A stretch of 64,000 nucleotides of DNA from Pseudarthrobacter sp. PS3-L1. Lineage in GTDB: Bacteria > Actinomycetota > Actinomycetes > Actinomycetales > Micrococcaceae. How positions within the stretch are numbered: the first letter of the stretch is position 1; every line of letters begins with the position of its first letter. The position numbers were made by a program, and so were the translations under genes. Under the pieces are notes generated by a model. It was not told the DNA's origin. It was given only the letters and a program-made list of their open reading frames with translations, and made no database searches. The DNA lies in the NCBI RefSeq assembly GCF_030063285.1, contig NZ_JASISU010000002.1, positions 434,001-498,000 of the forward strand, written 5' to 3'. Below, in pieces: positions 34,543 to 43,932 of the stretch.

Positions 34543-35331
34543 TTACTCGGCAGCAGCAGCGGGGGCAACTGCAACGCCCGCGCCTGGTGCGTAGCGGTCG
34601 TAGCCTTCGTCCTCGAGACGATCCGCCAGTTCCGCACCGCCCTGGTCGACAATCTTGCCCTCGACAAATACGTGCACGAAGTCCGGCTTGATGTAGCGAA
34701 GAATCCGGGTGTAGTGGGTAATGAGCAGGGTGCCCATGTTGCCCTCGTCGTGGGCACGGTTGACGCCTTCGGAAACAACCTTCAGGGCATCAACGTCCAA
34801 GCCAGAGTCAGTCTCGTCAAGGATGGCGAACTTCGGCTTGAAGAGCTCCAGCTGGAGGATCTCCACGCGCTTCTTCTCGCCACCGGAGAAACCCTCGTTG
34901 ACGTTGCGCTGAGTGAAGTCAGCGTCGATGCGCAGCTGCGCCATGGCAGCCTTGACGTCCTTGGTCCAGGTACGCAGCTTGGGCGCTTCGCCGTCGATGG
35001 CAGTCTTTGCCGTACGCAGGAAGTTGGTCATGCTGACGCCCGGAACCTCAACGGGATACTGCATGGCCAGGAACAGGCCGGCCCTGGCGCGCTCATCGAC
35101 GCTCATGTCCAGGACGTTCTCGCCGTCCAGGGTGATGCTGCCGGAGGTCACGTTGTACCGCGGGTGACCAGCAATGGTGGACGCGAGAGTGGATTTACCC
35201 GAACCGTTGGGGCCCATGATTGCGTGGGTCTCGCCGGTACGGATGATCAGGCTGACACCCTTCAGGATTTCTTTGGTGCCCTGCTCTGTGTCAATGCTGA
35301 CGTGCAGGTCCTTGATTTCAAGAGTTGACAT
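34543..35331 (-). CDS. sufC: Fe-S cluster assembly ATPase
   Basis: 262 residues. Walker A is GPNGSGKST, the signature is FSGGEKKRVEILQLEL and Walker B is FAILDETDSGLD, typical of SufC. It drives the SufBCD scaffold with ATP. It follows the Rieske-type gene by 70 bases and precedes sufT. The C-terminus ends in an Ala-rich tail. sufS and sufU, often found next, are absent here. Confidence 0.95.
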   Translation of the reverse strand: MSTLEIKDLHVSIDTEQGTKEILKGVSLIIRTGETHAIMGPNGSGKSTLASTIAGHPRYNVTSGSITLDGENVLDMSVDERARAGLFLAMQYPVEVPGVSMTNFLRTAKTAIDGEAPKLRTWTKDVKAAMAQLRIDADFTQRNVNEGFSGGEKKRVEILQLELFKPKFAILDETDSGLDVDALKVVSEGVNRAHDEGNMGTLLITHYTRILRYIKPDFVHVFVEGKIVDQGGAELADRLEDEGYDRYAPGAGVAVAPAAAAE

Positions 35332-35401
35332 GCTCTTCTTTCCTTTTATCTGAGTCTGTAGTGGCGGGGCGACCTGCCGTAGCAGTGCCCGGCGCCAGGA
35401 A

Positions 35402-35755
35402 CTATGGGTTGACCGGAGCGCCGTTCAAAACTTGTGAGACATCCACGTACACGTCCTCGCCGTGAACCTCGACGGCGAAGACGGGTACCGGATCGTAGGC
35501 GGGAAGCTGAAGGGGTGCACCGGTGCGCAGATCAAACTGGGAGCCGTGGCCCCAGCACTCAATGGCACACCCTTCCACTTCGCCTTCGGCAAGCGAAATG
35601 TCGGCATGAGAGCAGGTGTCACCCACCGCGTGGATCTCGCCCATTGAATCGCGCACCACTGCCACCGGGTAGTCATCAATCAGGATCCGCAATGCCTGCT
35701 TCACCTGGATATCGGCGGCGCGGCACACGAGTTCACCCTGGGGCTTTTCACTCAT
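35402..35755 (-). CDS. Rieske-type [2Fe-2S] ferredoxin of the suf operon
   Basis: 117 residues. The Rieske ligands are intact: CSH (CxH) and CWGH (Cx2H), 18 residues apart in the style of bacterial Rieske ferredoxins. The same small ferredoxin sits between sufD and sufC in many actinobacteria, where it may deliver electrons for cluster assembly. It lies 15 bases after sufD. Confidence 0.9.
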   Translation of the reverse strand: MSEKPQGELVCRAADIQVKQALRILIDDYPVAVVRDSMGEIHAVGDTCSHADISLAEGEVEGCAIECWGHGSQFDLRTGAPLQLPAYDPVPVFAVEVHGEDVYVDVSQVLNGAPVNP

Positions 35756-35770
35756 CAGTTCCCGCCCGTC

Positions 35771-37054
35771 CTAGTTTTCGCTCGCTGCGAGCTCGCGCTC
35801 CACAGCCTCGGTGAGGCGCTCTTCGAGCGCCGGAACCTTGATCTGCGAGATGATCTCATTCAGGAATCCACGCACCACCAGGCGGCGGGCAACCTTTTCG
35901 GGAATGCCACGCGCCATCAGGTAGAACAGGTGTTCGTCGTCGAACCGGCCGGTTGCACTTGCGTGGCCAGCTCCGGCGATCAGTCCAGTTTCGATTTCCA
36001 GGTTGGGTACCGAATCAGCACGCGCACCGTCAGTGAGGACCAGGTTGCGGTTGGCCTCATAGGTGTCGGTGCCCTCAGCTTCCTTGCGGATCAGGACGTC
36101 GCCAACCCACACGGCGTGGGCGTTGCGGCCTTGCAGGGCGCCTTTGTAGAGGACGTTGGACTTGCAGTTGGGAACCGCGTGATCCACGAAGAGGCGCTGT
36201 TCCAGGTGCTGGCCAGCATCCGCGTAGTAGAGGCCGAAGAGTTCCGCCTCTGCACCGGGGCCTGAGAAACGGGCCGACGGCGTCAAACGCACGAGGTCAC
36301 CGCCGAGTGAGACCACAATGTGCTTGAACTTTGCGTCGCGACTCAGTTTTGCCTGCTGGGAGGAGGCATGGACTGAATCGTCAGTCCACTCCTGGAGGGA
36401 GATGACTGTCAGCTGCGCGCCGTCCTCCACCAGGATTTCGACGTTTTCCGCAACAACAGCAGTACCGCGATGATCCAACACAACAACAGCCTTGGAGAAT
36501 CGCTTGGCGATGATCACGAAGTGCTGTGCCGAAGCCTCCAGGCCTGAGCCTTCGATCGAGACCATGATCTCGCCGGTTGCCTGGTGCTCTTCAGGAACGG
36601 TGATGACCGTTGCCTCGGAGAAGTTCTCCCACGCGTTGGCCGAAACACGGTCCTCGGGGATGGCTGCCGAGCCGATGCGGGCGTCGTCGCGCCCCACGGT
36701 CTCGACAATGATTCCCTCCGGAGCAGTGATGTCCACTGCTGGAGCGGTGCCCTTCAGGACATCGCTGTGCAATCCGCGAAGACGCTTCAGGGGCGTAAAG
36801 CGCCAGTCCTCTTCCATGCCGGTCAGCGGCGCAAAATCGGCCAGCTTGTAGGATGTCAGGCGGCCTGCCCGTGAGCTGTCCGGAATGCCCACGCCACCAC
36901 CGTGCGAGTGGGCCTTGACGGCCTCACCTGCAAGGGGTGCCTTGGACTCCGAGGTGTTGATGGGCGAGAGGTTCTCGCCCTCTTCGGTAAAGCCGTTAAT
37001 AAACGGCTGGGACGGTGCGCCAATGCGCGCCTTTTCTTCAGTGATTTCAGTCAT
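35771..37054 (-). CDS. sufD: Fe-S cluster assembly protein
   Basis: 427 residues. The SufD beta-helix core appears in the segments HAVPNCKSNVLYKGALQGRNAHAVWVG and RADSVPNLEIETGLIAGAGHASATGRFDDEHLFYLMARG. It starts 2 bases after the sufB stop. It forms the SufBCD scaffold with SufB and SufC. Confidence 0.95.
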   Translation of the reverse strand: MTEITEEKARIGAPSQPFINGFTEEGENLSPINTSESKAPLAGEAVKAHSHGGGVGIPDSSRAGRLTSYKLADFAPLTGMEEDWRFTPLKRLRGLHSDVLKGTAPAVDITAPEGIIVETVGRDDARIGSAAIPEDRVSANAWENFSEATVITVPEEHQATGEIMVSIEGSGLEASAQHFVIIAKRFSKAVVVLDHRGTAVVAENVEILVEDGAQLTVISLQEWTDDSVHASSQQAKLSRDAKFKHIVVSLGGDLVRLTPSARFSGPGAEAELFGLYYADAGQHLEQRLFVDHAVPNCKSNVLYKGALQGRNAHAVWVGDVLIRKEAEGTDTYEANRNLVLTDGARADSVPNLEIETGLIAGAGHASATGRFDDEHLFYLMARGIPEKVARRLVVRGFLNEIISQIKVPALEERLTEAVERELAASEN

Positions 37055-37056
37055 CG

Positions 37057-38523
37057 TTATCCGACGGACCCTTCCATCTGCAGTTCGATCAGTCGGTTCA
37101 GCTCAAGCGCGTATTCCATCGGAAGTTCGCGGGCAATCGGCTCGATGAAGCCGCGGACGATCATCGCCATAGCCTCGTCTTCGCGCATTCCACGCGACAT
37201 CAGGTAGAACAGCTGCTCCTCACTGACCCGGGAAACAGTTGCCTCGTGCCCCATCACCACGTCGTCTTCACGGATGTCAATGTAAGGGTAGGTGTCCGAA
37301 CGGCTAATGGTGTCCACCAGAAGTGCATCACAACGGACCGTGTTGGCTGAGTGCTTGGCGCCTTCGCGAACCTGGACGAGGCCGCGGTAAGCTGCCCGCC
37401 CACCGCCGCGGGCCACAGACTTGGACACGATCGAGCTCTTGGTATTGGGGGCAATGTGCACCATTTTTGATCCGGTGTCCTGGTGCTGCCCTGCACCTGC
37501 AAAAGCAATGGACAGCGTCTCGCCCTTGGCGTGCTCCCCCACGAGGTAGACCGCCGGGTACTTCATGGTGACCTTGGAACCGATGTTTCCATCGACCCAC
37601 TCCATGGTGGCGCCCTCTTCGCAGATGGCACGCTTGGTGACCAGGTTGTACACGTTGGTGGACCAGTTCTGGATGGTCGTGTAACGGACGCGTGCGCCCT
37701 TCTTCACGATGATCTCAACCACTGCGGAGTGCAATGAATCAGAGGTGTAGATCGGTGCCGTGCAGCCTTCGATGTAGTGGACGTAGGAGTCCTCGTCGGC
37801 AATGATCAGCGTCCGCTCAAACTGGCCCATGTTTTCCGTGTTGATTCGGAAATACGCCTGCAGGGGAATGTCCACGTGGACACCCTTGGGTACGTAGACA
37901 AATGATCCGCCGGACCAAACGGCCGTGTTCAGGGAGGCAAACTTGTTGTCCCCCACAGGGATCACGGTGCCGAAGTACTCCTTGAAGATCTCAGGGTGTT
38001 CACGCAGGGCAGTGTCCGTGTCCAGGAAGATGACTCCCTGTTCCTCCAGGTCCTCGCGGATCTGGTGGTAGACAACCTCGGATTCGTACTGGGCAGCAAC
38101 GCCCGAGACCAAGCGGCTGCGCTCAGCTTCCGGGATACCAAGCTTCTCGTAGGTATTCCGGATGTCCTCGGGAAGGTCTTCCCAGGTGTTCGCCTGCTTT
38201 TCGGTGGAACGGACAAAGTACTTGATGTTGTCGAAATCGATCCCGGAGAGGTCCGCACCCCACGTGGGCATGGGCTTGCGGTCGAAATACTTCAGACCCT
38301 TCAGGCGCAGGTCCAGCATCCACTGGGCCTCGCTCTTCTTGGACGAGATGTCCCGGACCACTTCATCGTTGATGCCGCGGCGGGCGTTGGCTCCGACGTC
38401 ATTCTTGTCGGACCAGCCGTACTCGTACGTACCGATGCCATTGAGTTCGGGGTTCTTTTCGAGAATCTCCGAAATCACTGTGTCTTCGGCAACCACTTTC
38501 TCTGATAGTTGGTCCGTCATCAC
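37057..38523 (-). CDS. sufB: Fe-S cluster assembly scaffold
   Basis: 488 residues, the usual length. Conserved SufB segments include [40 protein letters not shown] with the conserved Cys, and [11 protein letters not shown]. It is the main scaffold on which clusters form. Its start overlaps the sufR stop (ATGA), so it is coupled to its regulator. Confidence 0.96.
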   Translation of the reverse strand: MMTDQLSEKVVAEDTVISEILEKNPELNGIGTYEYGWSDKNDVGANARRGINDEVVRDISSKKSEAQWMLDLRLKGLKYFDRKPMPTWGADLSGIDFDNIKYFVRSTEKQANTWEDLPEDIRNTYEKLGIPEAERSRLVSGVAAQYESEVVYHQIREDLEEQGVIFLDTDTALREHPEIFKEYFGTVIPVGDNKFASLNTAVWSGGSFVYVPKGVHVDIPLQAYFRINTENMGQFERTLIIADEDSYVHYIEGCTAPIYTSDSLHSAVVEIIVKKGARVRYTTIQNWSTNVYNLVTKRAICEEGATMEWVDGNIGSKVTMKYPAVYLVGEHAKGETLSIAFAGAGQHQDTGSKMVHIAPNTKSSIVSKSVARGGGRAAYRGLVQVREGAKHSANTVRCDALLVDTISRSDTYPYIDIREDDVVMGHEATVSRVSEEQLFYLMSRGMREDEAMAMIVRGFIEPIARELPMEYALELNRLIELQMEGSVG

Positions 38524-39326
38524 GGCCTTTCTTGCTGATGGTTGGTTACTTCATGCCCGGTAGTGCCTGCAGTCGCGGGAACGGGGTCCCCGGATGCAAT
38601 GGGCCTACCGGTTGGTATGTGGGTGGTACAGACGTGGCCGCCGCGGGCAAGCGTTGAAAGCCTGCGCACATCGACGCCCACCAGCCGGGAGAAGAGTTCA
38701 GTCTCAGCATCACAAAATTCAGGGAACCTGGCTGCGAGATGCTGGATGGGACAGTGACCTTGGCAGAGCTGGATGCTGGAGAACGACGCCGGCAGGGGCG
38801 CACGGGCGTCCACCGATGCTGCAGACGAGACGTAGCCGTCCCGGCTCAATGCTGCCGAGAGTGCCTTGGCGCGATCCGTGACGTCGAGGCCAGCTTCATT
38901 TATCTCCGGTTCGTAGCGTGCTTCCATCTGGGCGAAGCGCTCGACGGCGAACTTCCGCACGGCCTCTTCCCCTGCGACATCCTGGAGTTGCTCGAGTGCT
39001 GTCGCGGCAATGTTCAGGTAGTCGTCCCCGAGGCTTGACTGGCCCTGGGAGCTAAGAACGTATTTTCGCGCTGGACGTCCAGCACCTCCACCACCGGTGA
39101 TGCGCTTGACTTCAATCACACCTGTACGGGCCAGGTGATCGAGGTGGCGACGCACTGCGGCAGGGGTGAAGCCGAGGATTTCTCCCAGCTCGGCTGCGCT
39201 GACGGGGCCATGCTCCAGTACGGCCGCCTGAACCCGGTCACGGGTGCGGTCGTCTGGGTCGCCGACAGCAGGGCTGGATGAAACGCCGCCTGCCGGGGCT
39301 GCTGGACTGGTACTCACGGAATACAC
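38520..39326 (-). CDS. sufR: SufR-like Fe-S regulator of the suf operon
   Basis: Up to 268 residues; GTG 39326 gives the longest form and GTG 39317 ([11 protein letters not shown]) is also plausible. The N-terminal winged helix ([26 protein letters not shown]) is of ArsR/DeoR type. The C-terminal half carries Cys residues in [16 protein letters not shown] and HVCTTH, matching the Fe-S ligands of SufR. Family members repress suf when clusters are plentiful. It is first in the operon and probably autoregulated; I could not define its operator. Confidence 0.92.
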   Translation of the reverse strand: MYSVSTSPAAPAGGVSSSPAVGDPDDRTRDRVQAAVLEHGPVSAAELGEILGFTPAAVRRHLDHLARTGVIEVKRITGGGGAGRPARKYVLSSQGQSSLGDDYLNIAATALEQLQDVAGEEAVRKFAVERFAQMEARYEPEINEAGLDVTDRAKALSAALSRDGYVSSAASVDARAPLPASFSSIQLCQGHCPIQHLAARFPEFCDAETELFSRLVGVDVRRLSTLARGGHVCTTHIPTGRPIASGDPVPATAGTTGHEVTNHQQERP

Positions 39327-39479
39327 AACATAATCATGCCGTAATTTTATTCCCTGTTCCAGTAAGGCAAGGCTGACCTCCTGCCCTACCTGGAGGCTAA
39401 TTCCGGGGGCTCCTCTCCACTAAAACCCCAAGGCCCCGCACAGTCAATCGCAAAGCAGGCCTCGATGTACTACATCCCG

Positions 39480-39485
39480 TAGAAT
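39480..39485 (+). promoter_or_regulatory. -10-like hexamer for leaderless ABC ATPase gene
   Basis: TAGAAT is followed by 6 bases and GTG 39492. This supports a leaderless start there rather than at GTG 39486. Confidence 0.45.
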
Positions 39486-39491
39486 GTGGAC

Positions 39492-40460
39492 GTGCTAGAT
39501 TCCCAACTTCCCGCCCTTGCCATCCACGGGCTCGTCAAGGACGTGGGACCCCTGCCCTCCCTCGATGGCAGGATGCTGCGTGTGGTCAGCGACATTTCGC
39601 TCAAGGCCCATGCCGGCCAGGTCACAGCCCTTCTCGGCGCGAATGGCGCCGGTAAGACCACCACCATCGAATGCGCCCAAGGCCTGCAGAAGCGTTCCGG
39701 CGGAACTATTTCCCTCCTTGGCCACGATCCGGCGAGGGCTGGTGCTGACCTGCGGGCCCGCGTTGGGGTGATGCTCCAGGATGGTGGCCTTCCACCATCG
39801 GCCCGACCCCTTCCCCTGTTGCGGCATATTGCGGGAATGTATCGGAACCCCTGGCCTGTCGATGATCTGGTGTCCCGACTGGGTATCAACGACTTTTCGC
39901 AGGGCACTGTGCGTCGCCTCTCAGGGGGGCAGAAGCAGCGCCTTGCACTCGCGGCTGCCTTGCTCGGACGGCCGGAGGTGCTCTTCCTCGACGAGCCCAG
40001 CGCAGGTCTGGATCCGCAATCCCGCCAACTGGTCTTTGATTTCATCGTCGAACTCCGCGATCAGGGTATGGCGATAGTCCTCACAACCCACCTCATGGAT
40101 GATGCCCAGCGGCTTGCAGACTACGTCTACATCATCGACGCCGGACGCAACGTCGCAGAAGGCACAGTAGCCGAACTCCTGCAGCGCGACCTCCGTCGGG
40201 ACTCAACACAGCAGCACATCCGAACGCTCTTTGTGGAAGGGCCCGAGAAACTGGACATGGGCGCAGTTCTGTCCGGTGACCTCCACGTGGTGGAAAGCCG
40301 CCCCGGGAGCTACTCCATCACAGGCTCCCTGACGCCGGCCGACCTCGCCGCACTGACCGCCTGGTGGGCGGAGAAGGACATCATGCCTACCTCACTCCGC
40401 CTGGAAGCACGTAGCCTCGAAGACGTTTTCCTTGACATCAGCGCCAAGGAGGCATCATGA
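39492..40460 (+). CDS. ABC exporter ATP-binding protein
   Basis: About 322 residues from GTG 39492 (GTG 39486 is the alternative). Walker A is GANGAGKTTT, the signature is LSGGQKQRLALAAAL and Walker B is VLFLDEPSAGLD. The C-terminal 80 residues are the extra domain of drug-exporter-type ATPases. The same gene lies between sufR and the ctaA region in mycobacteria (Rv1458c-Rv1457c). It works with the permease that overlaps it by 4 bases. The substrate is unknown, but linkage to sufR and ctaA suggests a respiratory or heme-related role. Confidence 0.88.
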   Translation: MLDSQLPALAIHGLVKDVGPLPSLDGRMLRVVSDISLKAHAGQVTALLGANGAGKTTTIECAQGLQKRSGGTISLLGHDPARAGADLRARVGVMLQDGGLPPSARPLPLLRHIAGMYRNPWPVDDLVSRLGINDFSQGTVRRLSGGQKQRLALAAALLGRPEVLFLDEPSAGLDPQSRQLVFDFIVELRDQGMAIVLTTHLMDDAQRLADYVYIIDAGRNVAEGTVAELLQRDLRRDSTQQHIRTLFVEGPEKLDMGAVLSGDLHVVESRPGSYSITGSLTPADLAALTAWWAEKDIMPTSLRLEARSLEDVFLDISAKEAS

Positions 40461-41221
40461 GTGCCCTGACCATAAAACCTGGTGCTGCATCCTCCTTGCC
40501 CCGCAGGATTCTCCTGCAGGGCAAGTATGAGGCCACCACCATGATCACGAACGGTGAACAGCTGATACTGGCCATTGTGCTGCCGCTCCTGGCACTCATT
40601 GGCCTGACAGTAACTCCCATCCTGGACGACATGGGCGCCTCGCGGATCAATATTGCTGTCCCGGGAGTGCTGGCCCTTTGCGCCATGTCCACGGCTTTCA
40701 CCGGACAGGGAATCGCCACGGGCTTTGACCGCCGTTACGGCGTCCTGCGGTTCCTTTCCACAACTCCGCTGGGCCGGACCGGGCTGATCGCCGGGAAGAT
40801 CCTCGCGGTCCTCGCCGTCCTGGTCCTCCAGGTTGTGGTGGTCGCCGCAGTTGCGTTCCCCCTGGGATGGCGGCCCGACGGCGGCGCCTGGCCTTCCGCC
40901 GTCGTCCTCCTGATCCTTGGGGCGGCAGCCTTCACAGCGCTGGGGCTGCTCGTGGCAGGCACCGTCCGGCCCGAGGCGACCCTGGCGATTACCAACCTCA
41001 TGTGGATTTTGCTGGGAGCACTCGGTGGAATCGTGATTCCTTCCGAACGTCTGCCCTTGGCCCTCGAATCCTTCGTGCAGTTTCTCCCTTCGGGCGCGCT
41101 GGGCGGCGCCCTGAGGGACGCCTTCCTTACCGGCACCTTCAATGGTGCGTACGCCCTGACCCTGCTGCTCTGGACCATTCTGGCCGGGGCGGCAGCCATC
41201 CGTTGGTTCAAGTGGAATTGA
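40457..41221 (+). CDS. ABC-2 type permease
   Basis: 254 residues with six hydrophobic segments (for example LILAIVLPLLALIGLTV and IAGKILAVLAVLVLQVVVVAAVAFPLG). The start overlaps the ATPase stop (ATGA). It forms an exporter with the upstream ATPase. ctaA begins 8 bases downstream. Confidence 0.88.
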   Translation: MSALTIKPGAASSLPRRILLQGKYEATTMITNGEQLILAIVLPLLALIGLTVTPILDDMGASRINIAVPGVLALCAMSTAFTGQGIATGFDRRYGVLRFLSTTPLGRTGLIAGKILAVLAVLVLQVVVVAAVAFPLGWRPDGGAWPSAVVLLILGAAAFTALGLLVAGTVRPEATLAITNLMWILLGALGGIVIPSERLPLALESFVQFLPSGALGGALRDAFLTGTFNGAYALTLLLWTILAGAAAIRWFKWN

Positions 41222-41229
41222 GAAGTACA

Positions 41230-42210
41230 GTGAGCACCTCCACCCGCGTGCGGGAAACCGCAGGAAAAGCCGTCCATCAGGTACGTGGGCTAGCTTCTCG
41301 ACTTCCCAACGAAGTGAACTCAGTGGTGCGCCGACTCGCCGTGGCGTCGCTGGTTGGCCAGAGCGCACTTGTGGTCACGGGCGGAGCCGTCCGCCTCACT
41401 GCCTCGGGCCTGGGCTGCCCCACGTGGCCAAAATGCACCGCGGAGTCCCTGACAAACACGTCGGATATGGGAATCCACGGATTCATTGAATTCGGCAACC
41501 GTCTGCTGACCTTCGCCCTCGCGGGTGTGGCCATTGCAATGCTGGTGTTCCTCTGGAACCTTCGCAAGGAACGGCGAGACCTGTTCCTCCTGGCGCTCGG
41601 ACTGCTCGCGAGCATCCCGGCACAGGCGGTCATTGGCGGCATCACGGTCCTCTCCAACCTCAATCCCTGGGTGGTGGGCCTGCACTTCCTGGTCTCCATG
41701 GCGTTGGTTGTCTTTGCCACTCTGCTGGTCAACAGGGCCTTTGGCCGGACCGGGCGCACAGCACGTCCCCTCGCGCCCCTCCCCGGGACCATGCGACCCG
41801 TGATGATGAGCCTTGCTGTTCTTTCGACCCTCGCCGTGATGCTGGGTGTCGTTGTCACAGGCGCCGGCCCGCACGCCGGAGACGCCGATGCCCCCCGCAA
41901 TAACCTGGACTGGGACCTGGTGTCCCACATCCACGCCGTGCCGGCGTACCTCATCACGGGAGGCGCACTGTTTGCCCTTGCCGTCGTGTTGCTCCGCCAG
42001 CTCCATGGGATCTTCCGCACGTCAGTTTTCCTCCTGCTGGCTGTGACTCTCCTGCAGGGCGTCATTGGCTTCACGCAGTACTACAACGGCATTCCTGAAC
42101 TCCTGGTGGCATCGCACATGCTGGGCGCAGCTCTCCTGATGAGTGCAGCAACCAACGCTGCCGACATTGCCCGTTCCAGCCCCCAGGGCCTGTCCCGCTC
42201 ACCCCGCTAG
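41230..42210 (+). CDS. ctaA: heme A synthase (COX15)
   Basis: 326 residues from GTG 41230. Eight hydrophobic segments are present; the conserved histidines lie in GIHGFIEFGNRLL, VGLHFLVSMALV, SHIHAVPAYLI and ASHMLGAAL. A CxxxxxC pair is present in GLGCPTWPKC. It oxidises the C8 methyl group of heme O to give heme A for the aa3 oxidase. ctaB, which makes heme O, converges from the other strand. Confidence 0.92.
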   Translation: MSTSTRVRETAGKAVHQVRGLASRLPNEVNSVVRRLAVASLVGQSALVVTGGAVRLTASGLGCPTWPKCTAESLTNTSDMGIHGFIEFGNRLLTFALAGVAIAMLVFLWNLRKERRDLFLLALGLLASIPAQAVIGGITVLSNLNPWVVGLHFLVSMALVVFATLLVNRAFGRTGRTARPLAPLPGTMRPVMMSLAVLSTLAVMLGVVVTGAGPHAGDADAPRNNLDWDLVSHIHAVPAYLITGGALFALAVVLLRQLHGIFRTSVFLLLAVTLLQGVIGFTQYYNGIPELLVASHMLGAALLMSAATNAADIARSSPQGLSRSPR

Positions 42211-42502
42211 CTTCCGCACACCCTACTGTGCACCCCTGGTGCCAGAAGCCCTGGGTGTGAGGATGGAGAACTGGATGTTCGGAAGTGGCCTCTGGTGGCC
42301 GGCGACGGACACTGTGCCGGCACCAGATCGCTGGCCTCCACCGCTTGGCGCATCTCACCCTCCACCGACGGCCGACAGCACAGGTGCCATGCCCAGGCCT
42401 AGTGTGGACCACCCTGATGATTCAGCTGCGGGCTAGTCGCCCGGCGACCTGGACCACAGCCGGGAAGGCTGGTGGCAGGAAAAGGGTAGGGAGTGGGCTG
42501 GT
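42211..42502. other. gene-free stretch between ctaA and ctaB
   Basis: About 290 bases between two convergent genes. It holds no credible gene, no tRNA and no clear strong hairpin that I can identify. It may contain weak terminators for both genes. Confidence 0.5.
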
Positions 42503-43465
42503 TCAGCCACCCATCACGGCGGACCCCACGAAGGGATCGACCGCAAGGGCAATAAAAAGCAGCGTGAGGTAACTGATGGAACCGTGAAAGACCTTCATCG
42601 CTACCTTGTCCGAGATTTCCTCACGCTTGGCGCGGTTGTACAGGGTGTGGGACTCGTTCAGGAACCATGCTCCGGCTATCACCGCGACCGCCGTATAGAC
42701 CCAGCCAGCGCCTCCGGCCGGAATCAACAGCAGTGAGCACGCAACCATCGCCCACGCGTACAGCACAACCTGGACCGAGACGACCTTGGCACCAGCAATG
42801 GCACCGAGCATCGGCACGTTGGCATTTCGGTAGTCCTCGCCGTAGCGCATCGACAGCGGCCAGTAGTGCGGTGGGGTCCAAAGAAAAATCACCATGAACA
42901 GAATGAAGGCTGGCCATTCGACGGCATTGGTGACGGCAGCCCAGGCGATGAGGACAGGGAAACAGCCAGCGGCGCCTCCCCACACGATGTTCTGCGATGT
43001 CCTGCGCTTCAGGATGATGGTGTAGATCACCACATAGAAGAAAATAGCGGCCAGACCAAGCCACGCAGAGAGCGGGTTGGCACCAAACCAGAGGATGACC
43101 AGCGACGCAAGGCCAAGAAGAGAAGCAAAAACGAGTGCTTCGGTGGGGGTAACTTCCCCGGTGACCAGCGGACGCTTCTCGGTGCGGTGCATCAGTTTGT
43201 CGATGTCGCGGTCCAGGTAGCAGTTAAAGGCACCAGCGCTTCCAGCCGCGAACGCACCACCAACCAGCGTGGCGAGAATGAGGCCAATGGAGGGGAAGCC
43301 GCGTTCGGCGAAGATCATGGTGGGAAGGGTGCTTACCAGCAGGAGTTCGATGACCCGGGGCTTGGTCAGAGCCAGATACGCCTTTGCCTTACGGGCGATC
43401 AGCCCTTTCCCCCGTGCGGGAGAGATGCTCAGCGGTGTATCTGTTGTGCTCACGGTGGACGTCAC
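42503..43465 (-). CDS. ctaB: protoheme IX farnesyltransferase (COX10)
   Basis: 320 residues of the UbiA superfamily with about nine membrane segments. The prenyl-diphosphate site is [20 protein letters not shown] (NxxxDxxxD), and the family signature [11 protein letters not shown] is present. It adds a farnesyl group to heme B to form heme O. The start is GTG 43465; GTG 43453 is also possible. It diverges from tkt across a long intergenic region. Confidence 0.94.
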   Translation of the reverse strand: MTSTVSTTDTPLSISPARGKGLIARKAKAYLALTKPRVIELLLVSTLPTMIFAERGFPSIGLILATLVGGAFAAGSAGAFNCYLDRDIDKLMHRTEKRPLVTGEVTPTEALVFASLLGLASLVILWFGANPLSAWLGLAAIFFYVVIYTIILKRRTSQNIVWGGAAGCFPVLIAWAAVTNAVEWPAFILFMVIFLWTPPHYWPLSMRYGEDYRNANVPMLGAIAGAKVVSVQVVLYAWAMVACSLLLIPAGGAGWVYTAVAVIAGAWFLNESHTLYNRAKREEISDKVAMKVFHGSISYLTLLFIALAVDPFVGSAVMGG

Positions 43466-43932
43466 CCTGTTCTATCGGCTGTATGGTACGGCTGGACTGC
43501 TGGCCCCGGTGCGCTGCGGACGGATACGTCGAAGGGACGTACTTTCGGCCTTTAAGTACAGACGGGAACCCTGCCCAGCATACCGCGCTTGGCCCACGAA
43601 CCGGGATCTACGGCCGCGGCAGACGTCACCCAGCCCCACCGGGGAAACGTAGTGTTACCCAGCTCACGGCAGGCAGTGATTCATCTGGCGATATTTTCGC
43701 CCCAATTCGTGAGATTGTCCCCAGATTGGCCCCGCGGGAGGGATAAGCTGTCAGGACATCACTGAGCGCGGGGAGATTGCTGGAAAACGCATTCCCATGT
43801 CTGCTCCAAGTGATCCGGAAGATCAACGTTTTAATGGTGAACAGCTGGCAACACACGTGGGCGGACACCATTCGTGTCAGAGTCTGGACTGTGTGGCTGC
43901 TGGCTGTCAGCACAGAGAGGGGCCCGGTTTTC
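43466..43932. other. long divergent promoter region between ctaB and tkt
   Basis: 467 bases with no credible gene. It contains an AT-richer patch near 43680-43700 (ATATTTTCGCC) and a palindrome close to the tkt start. The last part is open in the tkt reading frame back to 43777 but does not resemble transketolase. Confidence 0.6.
43864..43878. promoter_or_regulatory. 15-base palindrome upstream of tkt
   Basis: GACACCATTCGTGTC, a 7-1-7 palindrome with one mismatch. It lies 55 bases before GTG 43933. A nearly identical copy lies inside tkt at 43990-44004, exactly 126 bases away. Confidence 0.4.

Noticed and set aside
34204-35328. 374-codon plus-strand open frame opposite sufC and sufT
   Set aside because: Antisense to clear sufC and sufT; no recognisable motifs.
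40310-41368. 352-codon minus-strand frame opposite the ABC permease
   Set aside because: Gln/Gly/Arg-rich translation typical of an antisense shadow; the plus strand encodes a coherent membrane protein.
42211-42502. tRNA or small RNA gene between ctaA and ctaB
   Set aside because: No cloverleaf, CCA end or clear promoter and terminator pair was found.
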